From NCBI RefSeq assembly GCF_019703515.2, contig NC_059362.1, positions 44,505,826-44,569,825 of the forward strand: a stretch of DNA of 64,000 nt, read 5' to 3'. Under the pieces are notes generated by a model. It did no database searches and was not told where the DNA came from. It worked only from the letters and a program-made list of their open reading frames with translations. The stretch comes from Myxocyprinus asiaticus. Lineage: Eukaryota; Chordata; Actinopteri; Cypriniformes; Catostomidae. This document shows, piece by piece, positions 1 through 14,300 of this stretch (position 1 is its first letter; each line of letters begins with the position of its first letter). The translations under genes and the position numbers were made by a program.

Positions 1-2119
1 AGAAAAAAATATCTGTTTTTATATAAAACAGGATTACTGGAATATTGGACAATTATGGCAAGCGATTGCTGATAATGATGATCTACTGTTGTACATATAG
101 TATTTATCAGCCCGTATGACATTTCAAAATAGGAGTCCCCGGTGTATTTCGGGCTTGTTAATAGTTAAAAGTCCTACGTTATGCACCAAATCTTAATTTC
201 TTTCTGGTTATTAATGGTATTTTGGTTGCACAACAAACTGCACCTGGGATTTTCATCGTTTTTCGACACTTGTAGCCTCTATGTCTCTGCCCGTCACAAT
301 AAGGAAATTTGTTTTTTTTTACATTCAATAAATCAATTTTAAAAACGATCTGCCAATGAATCAGTTATCTGCCTTTTCCACTAACTTAGTTATCCGTATC
401 GGCAAAATCAAGAGCTTCAAATTCGACAGTAGAGGTTTGATGACATAAGATTACTGGCATTCAGTGACTTATGATTTAGTATTTAAACTTGAACAGATCC
501 GGGCAAGCTTTGCTCCTGGTAATGTCATTAGTGGATACTGAATCCATGTTACTGCATCTTAAAATCTGGCATCCTGAAATCCCAAGAAAGGGAATGTGCG
601 TAGTTTCTCTGCGCTTCAGCATTAAAAAAAATTATAATAAAAGGACCAGGTAGAATCACTTGTCTCTGTTCAATCTATTACTTAATCCTTTCTGACAGGA
701 ACTGATGTTAAAAATGCCCCCAGTCCTTCGAAGGTAGCACTTTCACAGTCGATCCAAAATTAAATGGTATTACGAATAATCTTGCTGTGTTGGCATGACT
801 TTTAGAGGGTGGAATTGGTGTGTCTTTTACACTGAAGTACACTGATTACATCAATATTTTTTAAAGTTTAAGTGTTATTCATGAGGATCATTGGGATATG
901 ACTGATATCCTCTGGTGTTCATAAGTCTTAGTGCTAATGTGATAATTGAGTATGTGTAAATACTTGAAATATTGTGTTGTTAAGTCATTCAGCAGACATT
1001 TTTATCCAAAGTGAAGTACAGGATTAGTCAAACATCCTGCTCAAGGGCACAATGGTGACTCATGACTTACTGCAACCTTCCAGTTCCCAACCCTGATGTT
1101 TAACCACTTCACCACACCCCCCTTTGAGTAATTATGTGCTTTAGTGAATCTACAACAACTTGTCAAGAACATGTCCTGGTCATATTTCACCCCAAACTCA
1201 AAAGAAAGAAATCATAAATTAAATTTTCATGAATTACATAAAAAAAAAAAACATTTTTAAAAATGTTTTTGTGAAAAAGTAATTACAGTAATAAAAAAAA
1301 CAAAAAAAAACTGAATGATAATCAGCATTGAAAACAATTACAGTAATCAAAAGTTTGGGGGAAATGTGCTTAATTGTCATAAAAAAAAATACTGTAACAT
1401 CACAATGCAAAAAATGTTCAAGCGATGTTCAGGGTTCAATACAAAATAAGCTCAATCGACATTATTTGTGGCATAAAGTTGATTACCACAAAAACTCATT
1501 TTGACTTCTCCCTTGTTTATTAAAAAAAAAAAAAAAAAAAGTTAACCACAAATAAAAAATACACTTACAATGGAAGTGAATGGGGCCAGTCCATAAAGGT
1601 TAAAATACACACTGTTTCAAGAGTATAGCCACAAGACGTACATTATACATGTTAACATGATTTTAAATAATTAAGTTGCTTAGTAATCTTATCTGTGTAA
1701 ACTTATATACAATATTGCAACTTTGATGCCATGACGACGCAATGCCAATAAACCCTGTAAGTGATTTCATCTAACTAATATTGTGTTAACACGAATAATG
1801 TTTACATCTTGTGGCTATACGTTTGAAACAGTGTGTATTTTAACATTTATGGACTGGCCCCATCCACTTCCAGTGCAAGTGCTTTTTTAAATAAATGAGG
1901 GATGAGTTGAAATAATTTTTGTGGTAATCAACATTATGCTACAAATGCTGTCGAGCCTAACTTGTATTAAACCCGAAATATTTCTTTAACGGACCAAAGA
2001 CATAAGTTTTCTTCAGATTTGTTTTTCTTTTGATTTTGGGGTAAAATATAACCTTAACATGTCTAAATACATTTCAGTTGATTTTGTCAGGGGAAATTTA
2101 TCAAGATGTCTGAACATAC
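1..2119 (-). other. Intron of col12a1 downstream of exon 12 (partial)
   Basis: No FN3-like or other coding signal is seen on either strand. Holds an old repeat fragment with the tract CTCAAGGGCACAATGGTGAC (about 990-1125) and a palindromic MITE (about 1425-1990). Confidence 0.75.
1425..1990. mobile_element. Palindromic MITE, family P1 (copy 1)
   Basis: The two arms read as inverted copies: TTGATTACCACAAAAA...GGAAGTGAATGGGGCCAGT on the left and its reverse complement on the right, converging near 1690-1740. Other copies lie at 16921-18305 and 53183-53762. Non-autonomous; no ORF. Confidence 0.75.
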
Positions 2120-2392
2120 CCTCCAGAGTGGTTCCTGTGTCCTGCAGAGGATCTCCAAACCCGGAGGAGTAGCGTGCCTTCACGGCCAGCCGGTACTCTG
2201 TGTCTGGTTGCAGGTTCTTCAGCACTGTCGCTGTGGTTTCACCTTTAACCGTCACCTCTTTCATCTCACCGCCCGTTGTAGGCTGGTAAGACACACGGTA
2301 CTGAAGGACCCTTCCTGGCGCTGCCACCCAGGACAGCTGCATGGAGGAAACCGTCTCATCAGAAACACGCAGGTCTCTTGGAGAGCCACGTT
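2120..2392 (-). CDS. col12a1: col12a1 exon 12: FN3-5, last exon in the window
   Basis: 273 nt. Starts [20 protein letters not shown], then [40 protein letters not shown] and [20 protein letters not shown]. It matches human FN3-5 ([19 protein letters not shown]). The acceptor is CTGACAG and the donor GTATGT. The next exon must lie left of position 1; nothing FN3-like is readable in 1-2119. Confidence 0.92.
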
Positions 2393-5300
2393 CTGTCAGA
2401 CACAGGAAGAGTGAGCAGTTAGAAGCAAAGCAAGAAAGGTATTAGCGATGAAGCTCTACATGTCGGGTAAAATAAAAATGTCAAACCATATTTGTAGATT
2501 TTCTAATGAAAATGTGAATAGTGCATGCCAGTGCAAAACTCACTTCTACCACTTTCCTAGGCTGTTTAATCAAAGTTTATAATTTATTTATTTTTTTATA
2601 ATTTTCTTTATTTATCACACATTATACATTTGCACATATACAGTGAAATTCTTCTTTTTCACATATCCCAGCTAGGCTGGGGTTAGAGTGCAGGGTCAGC
2701 CATGATACAGCACCCCTGGAGCAGATAGGGTCAAGGGCCTTGCTCAAGGGCCCAACAGTGGCATCTTGGCGGTGTTGGGGCTTGAACCCCCGACCTTCTG
2801 ATCAGTAACCCAGAGCCTTAACCGCTTAGTTTAATATAGTTTAGTACAGTTTAATACTAAGGGTTAGAAGTTTGTTCAAATCCCTCACATTAAGTATAAG
2901 CATTAGTAATAGTGATGCTTTCCTAGTGATGCTGCAAGAAAATATAATGAGAAATGGGAGTGAGAAAACAAAAAACCGTGGACTGGAACGCAGTCAATGC
3001 AGTGATTAAACTCTGGACTAACACATTAAGAAACGGGGCTTGAACAAATGAGAAAAGTCTTGCCCTGGGATTTGTCCTTTGCCTCTAATAAATGTGGACA
3101 GAGAACAGCTGCATGGCTGTAGGCAGCCATTAAGGCGCAGCTGGCTCATTCTTGGACACTAACTGCTCTCAGCCATGATAAAGAACCACAAGCTGTTGCC
3201 TGAGCAAATCACCAACTCTTCAGCAAGTCCATAAGCAAAAGACATTCTGGGAAATGTGCTAGAGTTTTAGTCAAAATCAACTAGACTTGGATTTTCCATT
3301 TATGTAAGATCTTAGGCTGCTCATCCAATCAACACAAAGTCTTTACACCAGCAGTTTCCTGAAATCCCAGCGATTTACACCTTCAGGGACTGACTCCCAT
3401 GGCAATTTGCAAGTCTGGCGATGTCACAATATGAAAGAATCCTCAACAAATTATGCAAACGCTTGGATGAGTGGTCAAATGTCTTAAAAAAAATGGATAT
3501 CCAGTTCATTTTGACTAATAATTTTGGCAGGAAATTGACATGAATAAACGTACCTCTCCCAAATTGTGCTCTTGATGTGGACTTGTGGTGCCAATATATT
3601 TTTCATTTTATGTGTACCTCTTTTGTAACAGCTATGCACCCTTGATGTGCCCATTTGCTGATGCGGACTTCACAACAGTGTTGTTATTATTATTAATAAT
3701 AATAATAATTAAAATGAAAACGAAAAGAATGAAATTTGTTTTATTTTTTCACAAATTCATTTTTTTCTGTTTCATTTTTTCTGAATTTCATGTTTTAAAG
3801 TTTAATTACATTTAATGTTTAAAAAAATAATGTCTGATCAAATCAATTTATAGAATTGTAATTAAATGATTTTGTTTTTTTACATACTGTAAAATTATTA
3901 CTACATTGAATATTAATAATTTAATTTTTAATTATATTTATTTATCACACATATACATTTGCACATATACAATGAAATTCTTTTTTTTTCACATATCCCA
4001 ACTTAGCTGGGGTCAGAGTGCAGGGTCAGCCACGATACAGCACCCCTGGAGCAGATAGGGTCAAGGGCCTTGCTCAAGGGCCCAACAGTGGCATCTTGGC
4101 GGTGCTGGGACTTGAACCCCCAACCTTCTGATCAGTAACCCAGAGCCTTAACCGCTGAGCCACCACTTACAGTTTACAATACAGTAGTAGTATATTTCTT
4201 TTGAAATTTCTTCAATTTCAGACATCAAGTTAAACTGAGATTTTATTTTGGCGGAAGACCAAATAAAGCACTTAGAGTTTGTACGTTATTGAGGACAGCT
4301 TCATACCTCCAGACAAAGCCAAGCTTACACTATATGACTTGTAGCTGGCACCCTGCGACTCACAGTCCTGTTTTTCATCGTGCTGGTGCAAAAACTTCAA
4401 GACTGTTGTGTATCAACTACACAACCATTCGTCCCCGACTGAGGCCATGTTTACACTGGGTGATCCAATCATAAATGTACAAGTCTCTTTTTGACCACTT
4501 GTGTTTGGATTTCGAGGAGATCGTCTCTGATTTTATGAGGACATACATCAATCATTACGTGTGTGTTTTACTAAATGATAATAAAGCGCAAAAAAGTAAA
4601 AGACGAGAAAGCTCTAAAAACGGTTGCACAGTTTCTCTTATTCGCAAGCATGACGTTTAGAGCAAAATTCTGAGTTATTTTAGTGCATTACCTGTAAATG
4701 ACAAACGTGTGCAATCAGGGTGGCATTTGGGACAGGGCCAGTGAAAACCTTCACAGACACTTTCTGGGGAATGTGATATAATGTAAATCAAAAACATCTG
4801 CCACCTGTCATTTCTTACTCTGAAAACCACCAAACAAAATGTCACATGATCCTATGGTAACATTCCTTCAAACGATCACTTCCACTTGCTGGACATCAAA
4901 TAACTGGAAGAAGTTAAAGATGGGTTGGTCATTCCAATTACCTTCTTTGGTTGTTCCATCGATTTGCATCTGAGGCCCAACGCCTGCTGAGTATTCGGCA
5001 GCCACAGAGACACGGTAGGTGGTGACTGGGTAAAGCTGTTGCAGAATGATGGTAGTGTCAGGGCCAGCTGTTGCCGTCTCTAGCACGCCAGTATCCCCTT
5101 GGACCGGGACGTACGTGAGTCTATAACGCACCACGGCCCCTGGAGCTGCTCCCCATGAGACACGGAAACTGTTGGTGGTCTCCTCAGATACTCTGAGGTT
5201 GTTCACGGATCCTTGTTCTGCAAAAATGGGAGCATAAAAGTCACAAAAATGTCAATGTAAAAGGAATATTTCAAACAAATATAACATTTTGTCAACATTT

Positions 5301-8300
5301 ACTCACCCTCATGTTGAAAAACAAAGTCAAACGGATTTGGAACTTCATGAGGATGAGTAAATAATGACAGAATTTACATTTTTGGGTAACCGACCCCTTT
5401 AAAAATTCCAAATAGAATGTTTAGAGCGCAACAGTGCCCGCCCACTTTTTCAGCCGTCTTGGTACCAGAAGTATTTTTTCCATAGGGATTTCATAAAATC
5501 CATCATAAAAAAAAATTGTAAGCCATGAACTAAACCAACTAGGTTCGAGGTGAATCACTACATTACAAACTTTAATTTGAAGCAAAAAAGCATTTATGAA
5601 TCAGACAAAAAAAGAGTACAAGACTTAACGTCTTAAATGAGGGGATGAACTAGAATCCCATGAAGAATTGTGAATGACATATATGTTTTTTATTGCTAAA
5701 TATTTAGATATTTGCCAATATATAAGTAGTTAAGAGTGTAGGAAGACCGTCTTGATTGCGTCATTCACACTCCGTCATGGGAGTGGATGGTCAAGGCAGA
5801 GCTCTTTTGACGCACTTTGTTTGCCTCGAATTTCTGATTGGTGGAGCTCTTCTCTTCAGGATCACGGGTAGTGTAGTTCTTAACCAGGAATTCCGCTATT
5901 AAACACGGTTTTTAAAAAAAGTAGTGGAAATAATGCAGAATGATGTCTTCAACAGAAGCGTATACCATTGATTAACAACCTTGGAGCTCACGGTAGCTCA
6001 ATTTGTAAAGAACTATGTTATTGTTAAAAATTAATACACCTCTGAAACTTACAGAACCCGACTGTTGCGCACTATTATCTTAGTGGCTTTACTTTAACAA
6101 ATTGTACATTTAGAAAGAATACAGAACTGACACCAACCTTCTAGCGTGGTCTCAAAGTCAGTTAGAGGAAAGCTTTCTCCCTTCTCATATTGGGCGTAAA
6201 CTTTGACTTCATACTTCGTTACAGGCGTGAGGTGGTGTAAGACATTTGTAGGAGTGTCTCCAGGCACAGAGACGGAGATGTAGCTCGCATCGGAGTCCGC
6301 AGCAGGCCTGTACTGCACGAGGTAAGACTGCACATCCATGGCATCAGTTATCCATGAGGCTCTGAAACTCCTGGAGGTCACCTCTGAGAAGGTCAGAGAC
6401 CTAGGTGCAGTCAAACCTAGAAGGAAGAGCAGTTTACTGAATTATGGAAGGCTCCTCCTAGGGGTAGGAAATATGACCAAAATTCTATGTCATGGCATGA
6501 GTAATTTTATAACACGGTAACAGTACTTATCACTATTTTTTTTCTGGAAAACCAACAAAAAAGGGTTTATATATACAATAGCCATGTGATGGGTTGGGCG
6601 AAATAAGCCAAAAATTCTATAGTGACATTCTTGATTTTTGGTCGATAACAATATGACAATATACATTTGATGGAAAGTGATTCAAAAACTTCTGAAAAAA
6701 TAGTTACAATTCCTTTTCGATTTAAACAAAGTCTAAAGTAGCCAAATGGTATTTCCACAGCAATAAAAAAACTTTATTAATAAATCTACTCTGCATAATG
6801 CCAAAGTAAGTCACTCATCATTTCAGAACCTCAAAGGTTGCAGTTCAGTGTATTTTAACTACTAGATGTTTTTTTTTTTTTTTTTTACTAGTTTTATTAG
6901 GGAAAGATTTTCAGCGAGTAAAAGCTTAAATTTCCATCTGTTCCTCATACCAAGCTATTGGATGTTTTCCGAAGACTTGTAATATAGTCCACGAGTCGTT
7001 TGGATTGCTTTTGAAGAAATGTTCCAGTTTCAATTGAAGTTACGCTCAATTAACAGCATTTGAGCCATTGATTTTCCCTAAAAATGATTTTGATTTATCC
7101 CTCCTTTATTTAAGAAAAATCAACAAAAAAAACAAACAAGTTACAGTAAGACAAATGTGATTGATTTAGCTTTACTGGTATTGGACTCGAAACAATCCTT
7201 ACTTTTAAGGTTCTTTTATGATGCTTTTTGTCATTTCTATACCTTAAAAGTCTCTGGCCACAGCCTACTTTTTGCAGCATAAACATTCTGCTAAATGTCT
7301 TCTTTTGCATTCCACAAACAAAAGAAAATCATATGGTTTTATAACGACTTCAGGGTGAGTAGAAAACTTTTACAGAAGTAGATAACATTAACATTCTGTA
7401 CATATTGGTACAAAACCAGAGATCGAAACATTTGGTTGTTTGCTACATCCAGACCCAGAGTTTAACAAATTGTACAGAAGTTTGCATTAAAATCAGATGC
7501 TACTCACTTTTCCTCTTAATGTTCAGAAGCTCCTGCTCAATTCGCAGACAGATGGACTGGGTAAGTTCATTAGAAATCCTCTGGAAGGCATCAAAGTCCT
7601 CTACGGTGTACACGTGGGTCTCCGCTGGAGAATTAGCGATGGCCTCCAGCTCCGATCGGACAGCGTCTTTCACGCCCACTGCGAAAATCTCCACATCTGA
7701 GTTCCTAAGCCGAGCCGCCGAGTCTTTGAAGGCATCTGAGGACTTCCCATCGGTGATCAGAATCATAACGCGAGGTACATTCGGACGAGCGCCTTTGGTA
7801 GGAACAAAGATTCTCTCTCTTACATACGTCATCGCTTTGCCCGTGTTGGTGGACCCGCCGCGGTAGGGAAACGTTCTTACGGCTTTGACGACGGCGCTCA
7901 GGTCATGGTGGGTGTTCAGTTGGAACTCAGTGTGTGGGTCTCGGCTGTACTGAACCAAGCTGATTTGAACTTTGTCAGCCCCGATATCAAACGTGTTGAC
8001 CAGGACTTCCAAGAAAGCTCGCACTTTTGCGAAGTTTGCCAGTCCGATGCTGTAGGAGCCGTCGACCAGGAGAACAACATCGGCTTGAACATCCACACCC
8101 AGAGAACATTCTAAAACAAACAGAATCATTGTTAAACTGTCAAAAAAATGATTTAATCAATCGAATACAATTGATAGCAATAGAACGAACTGTTCAGACC
8201 GAACATGTTCTTGCGATTTTAAAAGTGTCTCGAGATGCGTATTTAAAAGTGGAAGCTAATTTTAACTTGACACGGTGTCTAAAAACTGCAGTGCTTTTGT

Positions 8301-11300
8301 GCTAGATGCTGAAAAAACAGCGACACCGGCTCAAAGACGTCCGTCTAGCACATTTTAACTTAAAAAAACAATTGAAATACATCGCAGACCAATGCAAAAA
8401 CATGTTCGGTGTGAACTTCCACTTGATGGGCCTTCATATAGGGCACACTGTTGAGTTATAAACAACTAGACAAAACACAACGTAATTTAACTAAATTAAT
8501 GTTTATAGGCGTACTTAACTCCCATCCACTGTTGCTAATGTACAAGGGTGATTCTCATGAAACCTGTCAAGAAAATGGTCCCGAAATTATATTTTGCATA
8601 TTTAAAATTACGTTTTTAAGGCCATTAAGATTTTTTATATTGTGGCATCATTTTTATCACAGTTACACATATTTTACCCCCCAGTTCTCATTACTGCAAG
8701 GCGAAAAAATATGGTCATAATAATACTTTCATTTACACAATGTGAAAAAGTTATATTATTTTATTTGTAAAGTATTTATAAATCATAGTAGTATTCCCTT
8801 GGTAATGACGTTAATTTTCACTAATTTTAATTTAAAAAAATCGTTATATAGTTAAAAATAATGACATGTTTTGTAATGAGAATCATCATTGAAAATGTGT
8901 TACGGTTATGAAAAAGTGTCCTGAAAATTATGATACAATGCTAAAGATCTTACTGGTCTTTAGTTACTGGTAAGTTTAATTTTATGTTTTTGCTTTTTTG
9001 TTGTTGTTTTTTAATTTGGGGTTAAATATGACCAGGACAATTTCATGACAGTCTTCGTGAGACTCACCAACAGTAAAAGTAAAACTGTGTTTGACTTGAC
9101 ATGGCACATAAAAAGGTGGTGCTCTTGGCGCAAGATGCTGAAAAAAGGTTGAGAAGCAGATCTGGCACATGAGTACATAAACTAACTATTAAAAAAGAAG
9201 AACGTGTTCTGTGTGAATGGTCCCTAACCATATAGTCTACAGGCCAACGATTTGTTCTGTGCATTAGCGTTTCCTCACCCAATGATAATTTAACAGGCTG
9301 GGTTTTCTCCATCGCCAAAACCGGTTCGCTGGGCGTCAGACCGCTGAGTGCGAACAGGCTTATCTCATATTCAGTGTCAGGGGACAAATCTCTCACGTTC
9401 ACAGAGGTCTGAGTGGGACCGACATACAGCTCCTGACGTTTACTACCAGCCATCATAGGAACCAGTTGTATCTTGTATCCAGTCACCTCCCCTATAGACG
9501 CATCCCATGTTACACGCATAGACTTGGATGCAACCTCTGTGACGTGCAGGTTTGATGCTGGTTCAACAACTGCAAATATTACAGAAATACAAAAATATTG
9601 GGGTCATGCTTAATGCTTAAGAGTTAAGTTTAATAAACTTCACAGCAACAACAACAAAAAAAAAGTATTTTCTTAAGCTATATTTTTATTTTATTTTCCA
9701 GTAAAAATTTCTTAATACACTAAAAGCAAGATAATTTACTTGAGAAGGAAAATTGTGCAAGAAATTAAGACTTATTTTGCTAACACTTTATTTTAAGTGT
9801 CTGCAGTAGTGCACTAGTTAAGCATGAATAAGACATTAATTAATAATTAACTGAATGTAGATTAAAGCTATATTAGCCATAATTTACAACTTATTAAACA
9901 TCTTATTTCTGTGTTGAATGTAATGCAATTAATGCTCAATTTCAGACCCTCTGTTCTAAAGTAACATTTTTAACTACATAAGTTATTGGATTGTTTTGCA
10001 CTTATTAACTATATTAAGACGGTAATTATTAGTACTGTTTTTAATTGTTACTAATGAACTATGTTAATGAACTACTACTAATAAACAAATTTCATTTAAT
10101 AAAATGAATCTTAAAATGAAGACAGTTTGATTCATTTTTTATTTATTTTTTTACATTTATTAAGTGTTTACAGTATTTGCAGTTTTTTTTTACAGTAATT
10201 GAAATGGAATATTTTAGAAATGTATTAGAAACAGATTTGAAAGGCCATTTCTAATTAGACTTAATTACTGGCTTAATATTGTTTAGTAAACTTGATATTT
10301 GATTTCTGAAACAGAGCATTTATTACATTACTTTCTACTAAAAAATAAGACATTCAATAAGTTGTAAATTATGGCTAAGATAGCCTTACTCTGAATTCAG
10401 TTAATTATTCATTACTGTCTTATTCATGCTTAACAAGTGCATTATTGTGGACCCTTAAAATAAAGCGTTACCCTTATTTTCAGAGGATATATCTTAAATA
10501 AAATTTACAATAAGATTCTATTTTTTAACCTTAGTTAATACATAAGCTATCATGAACTAAAAATGTTTTTTTTTTTTTTTTTTTTTTTTTTACAGCATAT
10601 AATAATCTTGATTTATTTTTAAATATACTATTGTTCATTATTAGCTCATTTTGTTCATAATGCATTAATGTTCACATATAAAATTTTTATGCTAAAAATA
10701 TAATGGCATATGGCAATTAACATTCTCTGTCTGACTAATAAACACAATTGTTCAATGTTAGTTCATGTTAACTAATGTAATTACTGTAACTTATGTTAAC
10801 TATATGTTAACTTATGTTATATATAACCTTATTGTAAAGTGTTATGGTTTATTTTTCTTACACAATTGACAAATGGTTTTATCTTTTTTAAAACATGATT
10901 CTAACTAAATTGTGTCAGGTTTATACTTAAAACAATATGTAACAATTTGTCAGTGTTGTGAAAAAAATAAACTTCTCGAAGGTCTATGAAAACAAGTATT
11001 ATTATCTTATGCAATTTTGCTTCTCACATAAATATTCAAAAGTGATTCTTTTTTGTTATGAAACAGGTTTACAATTCTGTTATTATTTTGTTTACCTTCC
11101 TCGCCGCTAGCCAGAGAGTTGAGTTGATCATCTACACTGGTGCACACCTGCGTAATGAACGATTTCTCCACAGCTTTAATCATATCAAAGTTTGGCACTG
11201 TGTAAACGTGTGTCCTGTAAGGCGTGGAAGACATTTGATTCAATTCTTCCACATCTGCATCTTTAATTCCTGAATAAAACACAAAATTAAAGCATGAGTT

Positions 11301-14300
11301 TTTTTCCCCCAGAATTCATTTCTGTTAATTCTGTGTGGATGGATTTCTTGAAAGCTCAACTTAAAAAATCCAGACTGTGAAAGATAGCAGCTTCTACACA
11401 CCCAAGGTGAAGATTTCAACACCAGCATTCTTCAACTTTTTGGCATAAATCTCCACAGGGTCCTGAGATTTTCCATCTGTGATAACTACAGCCACTTTGG
11501 GGAATCCTTTCCGGGAACCAGACGCCTCTGTGAACATGTTTTTCTGCAGATAATCCAGAGCATCACCTGGACGGAAGTGAAAAAACCATCAGAAAGAGAC
11601 TTTAAACGCAAGACATAACTTCACAAATGAGATCCCATTAATATCTACATTTTTTCTCAATGGCAATAAATGGAGATCAAATAGAGGCTTTTGCTTAAGT
11701 CTCCCATTCCTCAGATGTTTCAATCAAATATATATCAAATGTATTTATCAAATATCAATTCTTCGACTTCTTTAGACATGTTCTGTTCTCGTTTTTGTGT
11801 GCAGCTGTGTTGTGTTCTGTTGTCGATATCGCTGTGTTGGACCTGTTTTTAGATAAACAAACAAGTTTTCGCTTGAACGTCCCAATGTCGCGAGGGCGCT
11901 GCGTGACCTGTTGCTCTCGTGCCCTAGCAAGAACGCGCACAGGAGATCAACGGTACAAATAATATATTAGATTTCAGTTTGTTTCTCACCAAACCTTATC
12001 GTATCCTTTCATAACAATCATGAGTCTCGTGGAATAATTTATTAGACTTCTGAATTACACATTTGTTTTCTTTTGAAGCTTGAAGAGGTGGTCACTATAA
12101 ATTGTATTGACATTGTTTGACATCACTGAGCACAAGTGATTAAGAAAAAGAAAGTCATATAGGGTTATAACAACACAGGGGTGAGTAAACAATGACTGAA
12201 TTTTCATTTTTGGATGAACTAATCCTTTTAACCATAACTAAGAGTGCCAGACCACTTTTTCATCCATCTTCCGGAAGCATTTTTTCCCATTCATTTTTCC
12301 AACAGGATTTCATAAAATACTTCATAAAAGAGTTCTGAGCCATGAACCAAACCAACCAGCTCCAAGGTGAATCACAGCATCAAAAACTTTGATTTGAAAC
12401 AAAACAATATTTGAAAATCAGATAAAAAGACAAAAAAAGTTATAAAAAAGTAAACTACAATCCCATGAACCATTGCGAATGACATTTTTCAATTAAAAAA
12501 GATCGAAAAATATATTGATTTGAAGTTTTTGATTATAATTATAAAATCAATATTTGTAAAGAATATTGCAAAAAAAAAAAGTGTGCATGACAGTGTAGGG
12601 AGACTGACTCAATTGCATCATTCGCAGTGTGTCATGGGAATGTATTTGCCAAAATTCTCTGATTGGTGGATGTTTTCTCTTCAGGATTAATCGTAGTTCT
12701 ACTGACAGGAATTCTGCTAATAAATACCACTTTTTTTTGTTTGTTTGTTTTTTATTAAGTTGAAATTATGCAGACTGATGGCTTTAACAGAGGAATATAC
12801 CATCGATGAACAACCTCAGATGCTCACGGTAGGTCTATCTTTAAAGCTTAATAAATAATTGTTAATAATCAATTGCCCTATGGAAAAAATGAATGGGATT
12901 TGGATTTCCAGAACCAGACTGTTGCACTCTATTACGTCTCTTGAGCTCTGAGAGAGGAACCTCTGAGCAAAAAAATTTCTGAAATGTGATGTTCAGATTT
13001 AATTCAGTCAATATGAATACATTTGTTTGACTTTGGTACCTGTCATGGTATTGCCGCCCTTGTATGGCAGATTGTTAATGGCTCTGAGCAGCTCGGCACG
13101 TTTGAAGTACTGGTTCAGGTTAAACTCAGTTCTGGTGTCGGTGCTGTACTGGACCACACCCACTCTGGTCTTATCCTCTCCGAGGTCAAACGCCCCAGCC
13201 ATGGCTGCTATAAAACCACGGATGAATTTGAAATTCTCCCGGCCGACACTCCAAGAGCCGTCCACCAAGAAGACCAGGTCAGCGATGGCACTTACAGAGC
13301 ATTCTGTGTAAAACGAGAAAAATCAGAGGTGCATGAGTTAGAACCAAACAAACTATTCCCTGGTAAAACAGGACCTTGGAAAAGGGTATGAAAAAAAAAT
13401 TATTGATGTCTACATCCTTAAACGTCTCTACAATATAAGCCAACCAAGAGTTCCAGCAGCCACATTTGGTACAGAACAGAACATTCTGACTTATTTTTCC
13501 ATTTGAGAGAAAAATAAAAAAAATTAAAAACTTTTTTAGTATTATATATTCCAATTCTACAAAAGTTAGATGTTAGGAAATATTTTAAGAACTGGTACAA
13601 TCAATTGTATCTTTATTCCATACAATGAAAGTGAATGGTGACTGAGACTGTCCATTCTGCCTAACATCTCCTTTTGTGTTCCAAGGAAGAAAGAAAGTCA
13701 TACGGGTTTGGAACGACATGTGGGTGAGTAAATGAGTTTTGGGTGAACTACCCCTTTAAGGATTTTCCAGAGGTATTCTGTTACACACAATGCAAACACA
13801 GCTTGTTTCACATACTAAGGCACGGAGAGTCTCTACACTTAAAAAATGTGATTAGGCGAGTCATTACTAGTCCCTCGCTCTCTCTTAAACTCCATTAATC
13901 TCAGTCCTTCACAGAGTTTGGAAAAATTCCTCATCTTTCAATCACATTTGCCCTAAACCACAACCTGCGGAATTTGCTGTCCTTGAACGGATTGCGTTGG
14001 TTGCACCTTTGGCGAATTGACAGCAAACCTCAAAAGCTGACGGGACAGGACAGGATGTTGTGGACGTATCGTAGCTTGCCTGCCCTTTATTACTGTAATT
14101 CGATTAATTTATATTCCACATGTGCCAGCAGAAGGGAAACATTAGAGCTCAGCAAGCAAGACTGAGTTTGGTAAGCACATCGTCTGCAGAATGGTAACTA
14201 ATCGTTTTGGTATTTGGGGAGAAACAGGGGTGTATTTTCCACTTCTGCTTAATGTAGGAAAGAAAAAGCACAGCCGTTCACCTTCATCTGGAGGAAGAGG

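Noticed and set aside
7405..8114. Plus-strand ORFs opposite the VWA-2 exon, one of 153 codons
   Set aside because: Antisense shadows; the minus frame is strongly conserved.
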